Shown here one piece after another: positions 33,018-41,623 of a stretch of DNA of 64,000 nucleotides. The notes under the pieces were generated by a model. That model did not search any database, was not told the DNA's origin, and was given only the letters and a program-made list of their open reading frames with translations. The translations under genes and the position numbers were made by a program. Source of the stretch: Saccharomonospora glauca K62 (lineage in GTDB: Bacteria > Actinomycetota > Actinomycetes > Mycobacteriales > Pseudonocardiaceae); contig NZ_CM001484.1 in NCBI RefSeq assembly GCF_000243395.2, positions 62,001 to 126,000 on the forward strand. The letters run 5' to 3'. Numbering within the stretch: position 1 is the stretch's first letter; every line of letters begins with the position of its first letter.

Positions 33018-35764
33018 CGTGCCCACTCGTCCGGGTCGGTACGTCGCTTGCGTTCCAGCGCGTCGATCCGAGCCTCCAGCCGTGCGACACGGCGGTTCCA
33101 CTTCGCCTCCACCGCGTCGAGGCGATGCTCGTGCGCCTCGGAATCCCGGTCGATCCGACGGGCAAGGGCCGCCAGCGTCTCCCTGGTGCCGTCGGTGATC
33201 CTTCCGAGGATCTTGCGCTGATGCTCGTCGTGGTGGTCCAGAGCGCGGTTGACGAGTTTGCGCAAGGCCGGGGCGAACGGCAGCCGGTGAGGCGCGGCCG
33301 GGTCGGGCTTCCAGTGCAGGGCCTCTCGTGCCTCGTCCAGGGGCGCGAGGGCGGTGGGCGTACCCTCCGCGTCGGTACCGTGGCGCCGCCGTGCTCGCCA
33401 GGTGTCGTAGGCGGCCCGCAACTCGGTACGCATCCACTCCGTGGCCGCCGCCATCGACCGGGTACGCAGGATGTGTTCCCGTGCGGCCTTGCCCCGGCGA
33501 CGTGCCTCGGCGGGATCGTCGGCGACCGCCCGCATGGCCGCCGCGGCGGCGTCGAGGTCGGGATCGGCCCAGACACCGTCCTTCTGGTATGGCTCCCAGC
33601 CCGGTCCGACCTCCGTCCGCCCGTAGGGGATCGGCCAGCCGACGGTCGCGTCGAAGAACTCGGTGGTGCCCCCGTAGTCGGTGGCGATGACCGGCATGCC
33701 CCGCACCATCGCCTCGGCGACGGTCAGTCCGAACCCTTCGCTGCGGTGGAGCGAGACGTAGGCGTCGCTGTTCGCGTAGAGCGCGTCGAGCTCGGCGACG
33801 CTGAGATAGCGGTCGAGCAGTTCGATCCGAGGATCGTCGCCGATGACGTGGCGCAGGCGTTCCTCGGCCGAGGTGTGCAGGTGCCCGTTCGTGGCCTTGA
33901 TCGTCAGCCGCACGTCGTCGCGATCGCCGAACGCGCGCCGGAATGCCTCCACCACTCCCCAGGGGTTCTTGCGCTGCCCGGTGCTGTTGAAGTCGAAGGC
34001 GAACAGGAACCGGACGGCCTCGCCGGGACGGCGGTCGGGCCGGGGCTTCTCGCCGGGGTCGAGCACCGGCACGGGAATCACCTTCACCGGCACCGGGGAG
34101 TGCGGCGCGATGGCCCGCGCGCAGAACTCGCTGACCGTCCATACCTCGTCGACGAGGGCGAATCCCTCGTGCAGATGGTCGGGGAAGTCCTCCAGCTCCC
34201 AGGCCCACAGGCCGATCCGGTACCGCTCGTGCCCGACCTCGGGGTGGGTGTCGAGCAGCAGTTCGGTGTAGTCGGCGTTCACGGCCAGGATGCTCACCGG
34301 GAACCGTGGCGTGCCCACCGTGTCCGGCTCGTCCAGGGCGGTACGCACCGTCCGGGAGAGGGAGTGCTCCTCGACCACGGAGACGACCGGTACGCCCGAC
34401 TCCTGCACGGCACGGTGGATGACCCTGCCCATCTCACCGAGCCCCAACTCGGCCGTGAGGTATCCGGCGACGTTGACGCCGAACTCGTCGACCGGTGGCG
34501 AGGGGGCCGCCGGCTCGCGCGGCAGCGCCCACTCCGGCAGCAGGCCCTCGTCGAGGCCGTGGGTGCGACACCACTGTCGGAACGCCGCGCCGTGCGTGTG
34601 GTAGGGGCGCGGGAACACGGCCTGCAGGTCCACCCGGTCGGCCCAGACCCGCATCGCCAGCCGGTTCAGACCGGCGGCGCGTTCCAGCGGGGAGTCCGGG
34701 GAGGCCAGCCAGCGCCGGAACTCGGCGCCGTGGTCGTCGCCGAACGGGTGCGGCGGGATTTCCTTCGGTGGACGGCCGAGCGGGTCGTCGGCGAGTTCGG
34801 GGGCAGTGGCGTCGAGCCACGAGGTGTGGAACAACCGGCGCATCGGCTCGGTGAGCGGCGAGCCGTCGGGCAGCTCGGCGAATCCGTATTCGGTGTCGGC
34901 CACCGCGTCCTCGGGCGTTTCGCGGTAGCCCGCCTCCAACAGCTTGCCCCGGTGGGCCTCGCACAGCTCGCGCAGCGTGCTCTCCCGCGAAAGCCGCACC
35001 CGTGGCCGCCGGCAGTGAGTGGTGAACAGCCAGGGCTGCTCGGGGCGGTAGCCGGTGAAGTGCACGAGTCGCAGCGGGGTGTCCGCGGCGGTGAGCGTGC
35101 CGTCGTCGCGGCGGCTCAGCGGTCGTTCGTGCAGGTTCCAGTACCCGACGCCGAGGCCGGGGTCCCGCAGCACCGTGTGCGGGAACAACGCCGGGACCAG
35201 GTCCGGCACCGGTGTCCGTTCGTCGGACGCGTCGCGCACGGCTCGGTCGAACCAGAAGTCGAGGAAGGAGCGGCCGGAACGCCCGACCGCGAGACAACCA
35301 CTGTCGAAAGTAGACGCCAGGGTGTCGGGTTCCCGGCCGTCGCGAGGAAGAGGCTCCAGCAGCCGGGGGACGAGGACGACGCCGTGCTCGGCACCGAGTC
35401 GTACGACGTCGGTCAGCGGGGCCAGTACCTCGGCTTCGGAGGCCAGGTACACCGCCACCTCGACGTCCGCCAGCAGTCGCCGCAGGAGCAGCGGGACGAC
35501 CACGTCGACGAGTTCGGACTCCGGAAAGCACGTGGCCAGCCGCAGGTACTCGTCCTCGTCGACGTCGAGTTCCCGGTACCCGACGAGACGGTAGCCGTCC
35601 AGTGCCTCGGTGACCTCGGCTCGGTCCGCGACGAGGACGACGAAGTCCCGGCCGGGATGGTGCTCGACGTACGACCGCGCCAGCACGCGTGCCGTCGGAA
35701 GATGTCGCTGCGTGACGACCGTGCACGCGGCTGCCTGCGGCAACCGGGTACGGGCATCAGTCAT
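33014..35764 (-). CDS. multi-domain glycosyltransferase (GT-A-like + GT4 + coiled coil)
   Basis: 916 residues in three parts. Residues about 12-330 look like a nucleotide-diphospho-sugar transferase of GT-A type (VVTQRHLPTARVLARSYVEH, VYLASEAEVLAPLTD). Residues about 428-770 are a GT4 GT-B enzyme (FGVNVAGYLTAELGLGEMGR; FAFDFNSTGQRKNPWGVVEA; EGFGLTVAEAM at 676 with E-x7-E). The last 75 residues are a coiled coil ending in repeated Arg/Glu heptads (RLEARIDALERKRR). It overlaps the upstream membrane-protein gene by eight bases and algX-like by four, so all are coupled. It probably adds two sugars of the repeat unit. Confidence 0.9.
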   Translation of the reverse strand: MTDARTRLPQAAACTVVTQRHLPTARVLARSYVEHHPGRDFVVLVADRAEVTEALDGYRLVGYRELDVDEDEYLRLATCFPESELVDVVVPLLLRRLLADVEVAVYLASEAEVLAPLTDVVRLGAEHGVVLVPRLLEPLPRDGREPDTLASTFDSGCLAVGRSGRSFLDFWFDRAVRDASDERTPVPDLVPALFPHTVLRDPGLGVGYWNLHERPLSRRDDGTLTAADTPLRLVHFTGYRPEQPWLFTTHCRRPRVRLSRESTLRELCEAHRGKLLEAGYRETPEDAVADTEYGFAELPDGSPLTEPMRRLFHTSWLDATAPELADDPLGRPPKEIPPHPFGDDHGAEFRRWLASPDSPLERAAGLNRLAMRVWADRVDLQAVFPRPYHTHGAAFRQWCRTHGLDEGLLPEWALPREPAAPSPPVDEFGVNVAGYLTAELGLGEMGRVIHRAVQESGVPVVSVVEEHSLSRTVRTALDEPDTVGTPRFPVSILAVNADYTELLLDTHPEVGHERYRIGLWAWELEDFPDHLHEGFALVDEVWTVSEFCARAIAPHSPVPVKVIPVPVLDPGEKPRPDRRPGEAVRFLFAFDFNSTGQRKNPWGVVEAFRRAFGDRDDVRLTIKATNGHLHTSAEERLRHVIGDDPRIELLDRYLSVAELDALYANSDAYVSLHRSEGFGLTVAEAMVRGMPVIATDYGGTTEFFDATVGWPIPYGRTEVGPGWEPYQKDGVWADPDLDAAAAAMRAVADDPAEARRRGKAAREHILRTRSMAAATEWMRTELRAAYDTWRARRRHGTDAEGTPTALAPLDEAREALHWKPDPAAPHRLPFAPALRKLVNRALDHHDEHQRKILGRITDGTRETLAALARRIDRDSEAHEHRLDAVEAKWNRRVARLEARIDALERKRRTDPDEWAR

Positions 35765-36977
35765 CGGCCGGCAGCGCTTGCAGCTGTGTGGCGACGATCT
35801 CCTCGAAGCTCGGACCGACTTCGGAGAGTTGCGGCGCCGAGACCTGAACTCGCACGACCGTCTTGCCGTGCGCGTAGTGCGCGCGTGCCGCGGCCGGGTA
35901 GTTCTTGGTCTTGTCGATCTGGGTGCCCTGGACGCCGTCCGGAAGCGTTCCGTCGTACGGGTCCATGCCGTTCTTCTCCTGCAGCGCGACGAGTTCGTCG
36001 ACCGCGGTCTTGGCGGCTCCCGTCGACGAGGTCTCCATGGTCAGGACCACGGCCTCCGCCCCGGAGGGGAGCTTGGCGACGACCATCCGCGCCTTGCCCG
36101 CGCCTGCCTCCTCGTAGGCCTTGTTCTCGTCGTCGGTGAGCAGCTTGTTGGCCACCACGTCGTCGAACGTGGTGATGTCCGTGCGCTCGGTGGCCGTACC
36201 GGGAAGCTGCGCGATCTCCAGGTCGTCCTTGGGACGGGTCGGTGAAGGGGGTGCGGCGGACGTCTGCGAGGGCTGCGGCTGGTTCCCCCCGTCGTCGGAG
36301 CCGTTGAAGAACAACAGCCAACTGCCGACGCCGATCGCGGCGATCAGCACCACGACGGCGACGATGACGAACACCTTCTTGCCCCCGCCGGAGGCCGTGT
36401 CGAACGTCTCCGGACCCTGGCCGGCCCCGTCCTGGTGCGCGGTGGAAGGCAGCGGCGGAAGTTCCGAACCACCCCACGGCGGGCTCTGGTCGGCCTCGGG
36501 GGCGTTCCAGGGCTGCGCCGGCTGCGGCATGCCGCCCGCCGGCGAGACGGGACCCTGCTGCGGGAATCCGCCCGCGGGCGAGGCCATGCCGGGCTGCGGG
36601 AATCCGCCCGCCGGCGAGGCCATGCCGGGCTGCTGCGGGTACTGCTGCTGCGGCGGCTGTTGTTGCTGCCCCTGCCAGGGCGAGACCACCTGGGTGGCCT
36701 CGGCGCCGGCGAGGTTGGTCTGACCACCCTGCTGCGGTGTGCCCTGCGGCGGGCTGAGCGGCGCGATGACCTGGGTGGAGTTGGCGTCCGCGTTCTGCCC
36801 CTGCTGCTGGTTCTGCTGCGGTTGCTGAGCCTGTTCCTGCGGTGCTGCGGCGGGGTTGTCGCCGTGGTTCACCGCCGACGACAGCACCTGGTCACGGCGA
36901 ACCCGGTAGTCGTCTGCGGAGAGTCGACCGGACGCCAGTTCTTCGTCCAGCTTGCGCAACTCTTCCTGCCAGGACAC
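35757..36977 (-). CDS. membrane protein, SHOCT-like N-terminus, Gln/Pro-rich linker
   Basis: 406 residues. The N-terminal WQEELRKLDEELASGRLSAD is a SHOCT-like helix pair. A Gln/Pro/Gly-rich linker follows (residues about 45-185) with three copies of a PGMASPAGGFPQ-type repeat. One membrane helix (VFVIVAVVVLIAAIGVGSWL) leads to an outer domain of about 170 residues with DITTFDDVVANKLLTDDENK and VQVSAPQLSEVGPSFEEIVA. Relatives are often labelled FliL-like, but no flagellar genes are present. GTG 36977. It overlaps the large glycosyltransferase gene by eight bases, tying it to the glycan operon; a paralog lies upstream. Confidence 0.85.
   Translation of the reverse strand: MSWQEELRKLDEELASGRLSADDYRVRRDQVLSSAVNHGDNPAAAPQEQAQQPQQNQQQGQNADANSTQVIAPLSPPQGTPQQGGQTNLAGAEATQVVSPWQGQQQQPPQQQYPQQPGMASPAGGFPQPGMASPAGGFPQQGPVSPAGGMPQPAQPWNAPEADQSPPWGGSELPPLPSTAHQDGAGQGPETFDTASGGGKKVFVIVAVVVLIAAIGVGSWLLFFNGSDDGGNQPQPSQTSAAPPSPTRPKDDLEIAQLPGTATERTDITTFDDVVANKLLTDDENKAYEEAGAGKARMVVAKLPSGAEAVVLTMETSSTGAAKTAVDELVALQEKNGMDPYDGTLPDGVQGTQIDKTKNYPAAARAHYAHGKTVVRVQVSAPQLSEVGPSFEEIVATQLQALPADD
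36530..36633. repeat. in-gene tandem repeat encoding PAGG(F/M)PQ units
   Basis: Roughly 36-bp units, three copies, within the linker-coding part of the preceding membrane protein gene. Each encodes a version of PGMASPAGGFPQ (the last is diverged, QGPVSPAGGMPQ). The two best copies are almost identical in DNA, so copy number may vary between strains. Confidence 0.7.
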
Positions 36978-37126
36978 CGTGGGGCCCCCCTAACCTCGAA
37001 ACGGACTCCGACACGTGCCGGTCAGCAACGGCGACGCTCGAACTGGACCTATTCTCCACGTCACAGACCGGATACGGTGGTGAGGGTCGAATCGTGATCC
37101 GACTGCGATCTCCTAAAACCGGGGTC

Positions 37127-38260
37127 TCAGCGGACGGGCAAAACCTTCTTCACCGGCTCCATCGCGCGCCGCAGTCGGTCGGGGAGTGTGCCGTCCCGGC
37201 CTTCGGGAGGTTGCGTGACCACGAGGGCCACCGCGTACTCGTTCGAGGAGTACCAGGCTCCGCTCACCTCGATGTCCTCGAACATCCCGCTCGCCGTGCG
37301 TATCGGGCCCTCGCTGTGCTCGGTCTTCGTGGCCAACGTGGTCTGGTAGAGGTGGTCGGCCACGGCCTCCGCCTCCTCCGGGCTTCCGGCTCGTAGGACC
37401 AGCAGCAGGTAGCTGGTGGAGCCGTCCAGGGAGCCCCTGACGATGACCTCCGTGACGCCGTGCGCGGTGAAGTACTCGGCCGTCTCGCCGGAGTACAGCT
37501 TGAGTTTCTCGCCGTGGGCGACCGACATCGTGGAGTTGTTGGGGCTCTGCTCTCCGGGCAGGGCGGGAAGTCGGTCGGCGAGTTGAGGCGGCGTGGGCGC
37601 CATGTTGTCGGCGGCCACACCCGCGACCGCCGACGCGGGCTCCGAACGATCCTGGCCCAGCCACCAGGCACCACCGATCACGCCGCCGAGCGCGAGGAAC
37701 ACCGCGCCGGAGATCGCGACCCAGGTCAGTGCCGTCCGCCGCGGGGGCTCGTCGTCCGACGTGCCCTCCGGGGCGCCCACGGGTGTGGGGCGGGAGCGTC
37801 CGGGGAAGTGGATCAGCTCCGTCGGTCGTTCGTCGGCGGGGCTGGGGGCCGTGGTGGGTTTGGTGGTGGCCAGCAGCGCCGCCGCGCTCGGCCTCGGCCG
37901 TGACGTCGCCGACGACGCGGCCGACGTGGTCGAGGAGGAAGCGGAAGCGGCCTCGGTGTTCGGGGTGTCCGACGCCTGCGCGGGGTTGGTGGTCCGCCAG
38001 CCGGACTCCTCGCCGCTCGGCTCGGTGCCGTGGTCGGTGGAGCCCGTCGTGGGGTTCTCCGGGGCCGGCTTCTCGGATGCCTTCCCGGCTGCCGAGGTGG
38101 TCGAATCGGGCGCGGATGCGGCGGGCGAGAACGACGACACCAGAGGCGCCCCGGACACCTCGGCGAGGATGTCCTCACGGCGGCGGCGGTGCTCGCTGCT
38201 GCTGATGGTGCCCGCTGCCAGCTCGGCGTCGAGGCGACGCAGTTCTTCCTGCCAAGACAT
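37127..38260 (-). CDS. paralogous membrane protein with SHOCT-like N-terminus
   Basis: 377 residues. WQEELRRLDAELAAGTISSS matches the first 20 residues of the next gene's product almost exactly. A Ser/Thr/Ala/Pro-rich linker (about 40-180) leads to one membrane helix (TWVAISGAVFLALGGVIGGA) and an outer domain of about 170 residues (KLYSGETAEYFTAHGVTEVI; LLVLRAGSPEEAEAVADHL). Outer domains share only a general plan. ATG 38260 is preceded by AGGGGG. The 149-bp gap to the paralog leaves operon membership open. The pair may sense or organise the envelope; function unknown. Confidence 0.82.
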   Translation of the reverse strand: MSWQEELRRLDAELAAGTISSSEHRRRREDILAEVSGAPLVSSFSPAASAPDSTTSAAGKASEKPAPENPTTGSTDHGTEPSGEESGWRTTNPAQASDTPNTEAASASSSTTSAASSATSRPRPSAAALLATTKPTTAPSPADERPTELIHFPGRSRPTPVGAPEGTSDDEPPRRTALTWVAISGAVFLALGGVIGGAWWLGQDRSEPASAVAGVAADNMAPTPPQLADRLPALPGEQSPNNSTMSVAHGEKLKLYSGETAEYFTAHGVTEVIVRGSLDGSTSYLLLVLRAGSPEEAEAVADHLYQTTLATKTEHSEGPIRTASGMFEDIEVSGAWYSSNEYAVALVVTQPPEGRDGTLPDRLRRAMEPVKKVLPVR

Positions 38261-38341
38261 CGGCAACCCCCTAGCCTCTGCGGCTGCTACACCTTAATTC
38301 GCCACCCGTTCGCGTGACATTCTGGCGGTAGAATCGACGGC

Positions 38342-39001
38342 ATGGTGCTGTTCGGTCGAGACAAGACGCGGTTGGTGTCCCCGGAGGAGGCCCTGCCGGG
38401 GCGGGCGGAGGCGCTCGCGACGCCCGATTTCCACGCGGTGTTCCCCGAACGGCGCATCAAACCGCCGTTTCCCGAGGGCATGAGCACGGCGGTCTTCGGC
38501 CTCGGTTGCTTCTGGGGCGCCGAACGGCTGTTCTGGCAGACGTCGGGCGTGTACTCCACGGCCGTCGGGTACGCGGGTGGTTACACGCCCAACCCGACCT
38601 ACGAGGAGGTCTGCACGGGCCGTACCGGACACGCCGAAGTGGTGTTGGTCGTGTTCGACCCCGCGCAGGTGTCGTACGAGTCGTTGCTGAAGGTGTTCTG
38701 GGAGGGGCACGACCCCACGCAGGGCATGCGGCAGGGCAACGACATCGGGACGCAGTACCGGTCGGCCGTCTACTACGTCGACGATCGGCAGCGGGAGCTC
38801 GCCGAGGCGTCGCGCGAGTCGTTCCAGAAGGCGTTGAAGGCGGCGGGCCACGGCGAGATCACCACGGAGTTCGCCCCGCTGCGCGAGTTCTACTACGCCG
38901 AGGACTACCACCAGCAGTACCTGTACAAGGTGCCCAACGGCTACTGCGGTCTGGGCGGTACGGGCGTGTCCTGCCCGGTGGGAGTCGTCTCGGCCGAGTA
39001 A
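38342..39001 (+). CDS. msrA: peptide methionine sulfoxide reductase MsrA
   Basis: 219 residues. The active-site [13 protein letters not shown] holds Cys56; the MsrA blocks [40 protein letters not shown] and [20 protein letters not shown] follow in order. A C-terminal GVSCPVG carries a probable resolving Cys. It reduces methionine-S-sulfoxide in proteins with thioredoxin. The N-terminal extension of about 45 residues ([20 protein letters not shown]) is normal for actinobacterial MsrA. It is a single-gene unit ending before a strong hairpin. Confidence 0.97.
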   Translation: MVLFGRDKTRLVSPEEALPGRAEALATPDFHAVFPERRIKPPFPEGMSTAVFGLGCFWGAERLFWQTSGVYSTAVGYAGGYTPNPTYEEVCTGRTGHAEVVLVVFDPAQVSYESLLKVFWEGHDPTQGMRQGNDIGTQYRSAVYYVDDRQRELAEASRESFQKALKAAGHGEITTEFAPLREFYYAEDYHQQYLYKVPNGYCGLGGTGVSCPVGVVSAE

Positions 39002-39048
39002 TTCGGTGAGGGCGCCCCGGCCGTCGGGTCGGCGGCGCCGGTTTGCCA

Positions 39049-39096
39049 ACACGCGAAAAGGGCGGGGCCTTGTCGGCCACCGCCCTTTTCGCGTGT
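39049..39096. terminator. perfect 17-bp-stem bidirectional terminator
   Basis: ACACGCGAAAAGGGCGG and its exact reverse complement flank a 14-base loop that itself holds GGCC/GGCC. The AAAA and TTTT lie inside the stem. It is 47 bases after msrA and four bases from the 3' end of the minus-strand tRNA-Gly gene, so it can end both transcripts. Confidence 0.85.
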
Positions 39097-39099
39097 CGG

Positions 39100-39172
39100 A
39101 GCGGACGACGGGACTCGAACCCGCGACCCTCACCTTGGCAAGGTGATGCGCTACCAACTGCGCTACGTCCGC
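39100..39172 (-). tRNA. tRNA-Gly (GCC)
   Basis: Read on the minus strand: acceptor arm GCGGACG pairs with CGTCCGC, D arm GCGC-AGTTGGTA-GCGC, anticodon stem TCACC/GGTGA with loop TTGCCAA (anticodon GCC), variable loop GGGTC, T arm GCGGG-TTCGAGT-CCCGT, with one base (T) as discriminator. The 3' CCA is not encoded. All arms pair well, so the gene appears functional. Confidence 0.95.
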
Positions 39173-39348
39173 GTGCTCCGGGCTTTCCAACCCGTGCGAA
39201 CAACAGTGTATACCCACCCGTTTCGTCATCTGACAGCGGGTCGTTCGGTCACGCTCTGAAAAACGACGGATGCAGGGGGCCGCGTGACTCCGTATGGTGT
39301 TCAAAGTTCAACCGAAAGGGCTACGGCCCGGAGGGGGGTGCCTGGTTG

Positions 39349-40920
39349 ATGTCGAACGATTCGGTCCCCGAGTCCGATCAGCCGGGCCTCGTCGAGCGCA
39401 TCCGGCGCGGGGACGACGCCGCCTTCAGCGAGCTCTTCCAGGAGCACGAGACCGCCGTACGCGGGTTGGCGCGCCGGTTGGTGGCTGATCCTTCCGACGC
39501 CGAGGACGTCACGGCCGAGACGTTCTTCCGTGTCTTCCAGGCCATCCGCAGGGGGAGCGGCCCGAGGGAGAACGTGCGGGCCTACCTGTTGACCGTGGCG
39601 CGGCGGGTGTCGTGGGAATGGCAGGCGGCGCGTCGCGAGGTTCCCGTGACGGACGAGGAGCTCATGGCGCGGACGGGGACGCACGGTGATTCGCAGAACC
39701 GCACGGCCGAGTCGGCCCTGATCACGCGCGCGTTCACCAGCCTGCCCGAGCGGTGGCGGACGGTGTTGTGGCACACGGAGGTGGAGGGGGAGCAGCCCGC
39801 CGTCATCGCCCCGTACTTCGGGCTCAGCGCGAACGCCACCGCCGCGTTGGCCCGCCGCGCGAGGATCGGGTTGCGGGCTGCGTACCTGCAGGCCCACCTG
39901 GCCACCGATCGGTCCTCGTCGGGGTGCCGACGGGTGGTGCGCAAGCTCGGCGGTTACACGGCGGGCAGCGTGACGGGAGTCGAGGCGCGCAGGATCAGGA
40001 ACCATCTGAGCGCGTGTTCGTCGTGCCGGTCGACGCACGACGAGTTGCTGCGGGTCTCGTCGTCGTTGCGAGCGCACGCGAGCGTGCTTCTCGTCCTGGT
40101 GCCGCTCTCGGGGCTCGCCCTGGTCGGTTCCAAGGTGTACGCCGGGGCGGGAGTGGCCGCCGCCGCGGGTGGCTCGGCCACCATGAGCGGTGTCGCGGCG
40201 GGCGGCGGAGCGGGGGCCGGGGTGGCGACCGCCACGGCCCTCACCGGGAGCAAGCTCGGACTCACCTTCGCGTCGGCGGCGGCGGTCATGGGAATGTCCA
40301 GCGCTCCGATGCTCGACGACCTGGCCGGCCGACACGCGGAGGCCTACCTGTCCGGGGACGGTGCGGTGATGTTGTCGAGCACCGCGGCCACCGCGCGGTC
40401 GTTCGACGGTTCCGCGGCGGCCGTCGACCACGTCGCGGAGGGCCGGGACGACACCGACTCGGCCACCTCGGGCGCCGAGACCGAGGACGATCTGCCCGGC
40501 CCCACCGAATTCACCCTTCCGGCCGAGACGTTCGGGGCCGAGAGTTCCTCGGTCCTTCCCGTGGAGTCGGCCGAGGGCGGCACGGTGTCGTTGCCGCCCT
40601 CCCCCTCGCGTGGTTCCGAGTCCGGGGACGAGACGCGAGACAGTTCCAATGGCAGACCTCGCGACGACACGGGTTCCCGGCCGACGGAGAGTGCCGGGAC
40701 GGGTTCTCGGCCGATCGAGGGTTCGACGACCAAGTCGCCCTCGAAAACGGAGTCACGCCCGAACGACGGGGCGGACTCGCGGTCGGACCTCACGGGGCCG
40801 CCGCCGTGGGCCGGGCCGAGGAGCGACTCCTCACCGCTCGCCGATGCCGAGGACGAGCGAGCCGGGACTTGGGGAGCGGTGAGCCCATTCGGGGAGGACA
40901 CGGACTTCCCGAGTTCGTGA
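39349..40920 (+). CDS. ECF sigma factor fused to zinc-finger and membrane domain
   Basis: 523 residues. Region 2 (about 25-95) has FQEHETAVRGLARRLVADPS, DAEDVTAETFFRVFQ and YLLTVARRVSWEWQ. Region 4 (about 125-185) has RAFTSLPERWRTVLWHTEVE and YFGLSANATAALARRARIGL. An anti-sigma zinc motif H219-x3-C223-x2-C226 (HLSACSSC) follows, then a membrane helix (ASVLLVLVPLSGLALVG) and a Ser/Thr/Asp/Pro-rich tail of about 170 residues, presumably outside. Sigma and anti-sigma functions thus seem joined in one anchored protein. Strong purine run (GGAGGGGGG) before the TTG-ATG pair; ATG 39349 chosen. Confidence 0.92.
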   Translation: MSNDSVPESDQPGLVERIRRGDDAAFSELFQEHETAVRGLARRLVADPSDAEDVTAETFFRVFQAIRRGSGPRENVRAYLLTVARRVSWEWQAARREVPVTDEELMARTGTHGDSQNRTAESALITRAFTSLPERWRTVLWHTEVEGEQPAVIAPYFGLSANATAALARRARIGLRAAYLQAHLATDRSSSGCRRVVRKLGGYTAGSVTGVEARRIRNHLSACSSCRSTHDELLRVSSSLRAHASVLLVLVPLSGLALVGSKVYAGAGVAAAAGGSATMSGVAAGGGAGAGVATATALTGSKLGLTFASAAAVMGMSSAPMLDDLAGRHAEAYLSGDGAVMLSSTAATARSFDGSAAAVDHVAEGRDDTDSATSGAETEDDLPGPTEFTLPAETFGAESSSVLPVESAEGGTVSLPPSPSRGSESGDETRDSSNGRPRDDTGSRPTESAGTGSRPIEGSTTKSPSKTESRPNDGADSRSDLTGPPPWAGPRSDSSPLADAEDERAGTWGAVSPFGEDTDFPSS

Positions 40921-40976
40921 CGATCACGGTAACGTTGCGGTGACGATCTGCATGGACCGGGCTAGCGGAGGAAACG

Positions 40977-41417
40977 ATGAACCGGCTTGTCCAGGGGTCT
41001 GACGGCCGGGACTGGGTCATCCGTGCGCACATGGAGTGGCGCAAACCCGCCACCGCCGACGACTTCGAGCACGACGTCGCCGCCAACCCCGCTCCCGGCA
41101 TCGCGTTGATGGGCGTGGCGGTCGCGCTGGGGGTCGTCCTGCTCGTGTGGATGCCCGAGGATGTCGTGGTGCCCGAGTGGGTGCCGCTCGCACTGTTGTT
41201 GGTGGCCCTGTTCTTCCCGCTTCGGTGGGTACTGCGCAGGCCGTGGACCGTGGTGGCCGAGACGGAGGGCGACGCCACGGGGGAGAAACCGTCCGAACGA
41301 TGGGTCGGCACGGTCGTCGGCATCTTCAACGTCAGGGGCGAGGTCGCGCGGATCGCCAAGTCCATCCACAAACACGACCTGCCCGACTTCGACGGGCCAC
41401 TGCATCCGGTCGAGTAA
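40977..41417 (+). CDS. small conserved membrane protein (146 aa)
   Basis: Two adjacent membrane helices (GIALMGVAVALGVVLLVWMP and VPLALLLVALFFPLRWVL) lie between a polar N-terminus (RAHMEWRKPATADDFEHDVA) and a C-terminal cytoplasmic part (RWVGTVVGIFNVRGEVARIA). The family has no known function; the layout is common next to LytS-type kinases in related actinomycetes. ATG 40977 has GGAGG six bases upstream. It follows the anchored sigma factor by 56 bases and precedes the sensor kinase gene by about 200 bases. Confidence 0.8.
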   Translation: MNRLVQGSDGRDWVIRAHMEWRKPATADDFEHDVAANPAPGIALMGVAVALGVVLLVWMPEDVVVPEWVPLALLLVALFFPLRWVLRRPWTVVAETEGDATGEKPSERWVGTVVGIFNVRGEVARIAKSIHKHDLPDFDGPLHPVE

Positions 41418-41623
41418 CGGCGTTCGAGCATCCCGAGGCCGGGAGCGCGCGTCCTTTCCTCGGGCGGTGGCGAGCCACGCGCGGACCGCCGGCTGTCCCG
41501 CTGGTTGAAGTAACCGTTTCGCGCAGGGGCGTGACTCTTAGTGTTCACGATGAGCAGTGGGTAGCTGATCGAGAACGGAAGGTACTCGGTCAGATCTTGC
41601 ACGTCACCGTGTGAACGCAGAGC

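Noticed and set aside
32930-36139. Plus-strand frame of over 1000 codons
   Set aside because: It is exactly antisense to the large glycosyltransferase and its neighbours, with low-complexity composition; a GC-rich shadow.
36978-37126. Flagellar FliL-like assignment for the two SHOCT-like membrane proteins flanking this gap
   Set aside because: Only the one-helix layout is similar; the heads and outer domains do not match FliL, and no flagellar genes are present.
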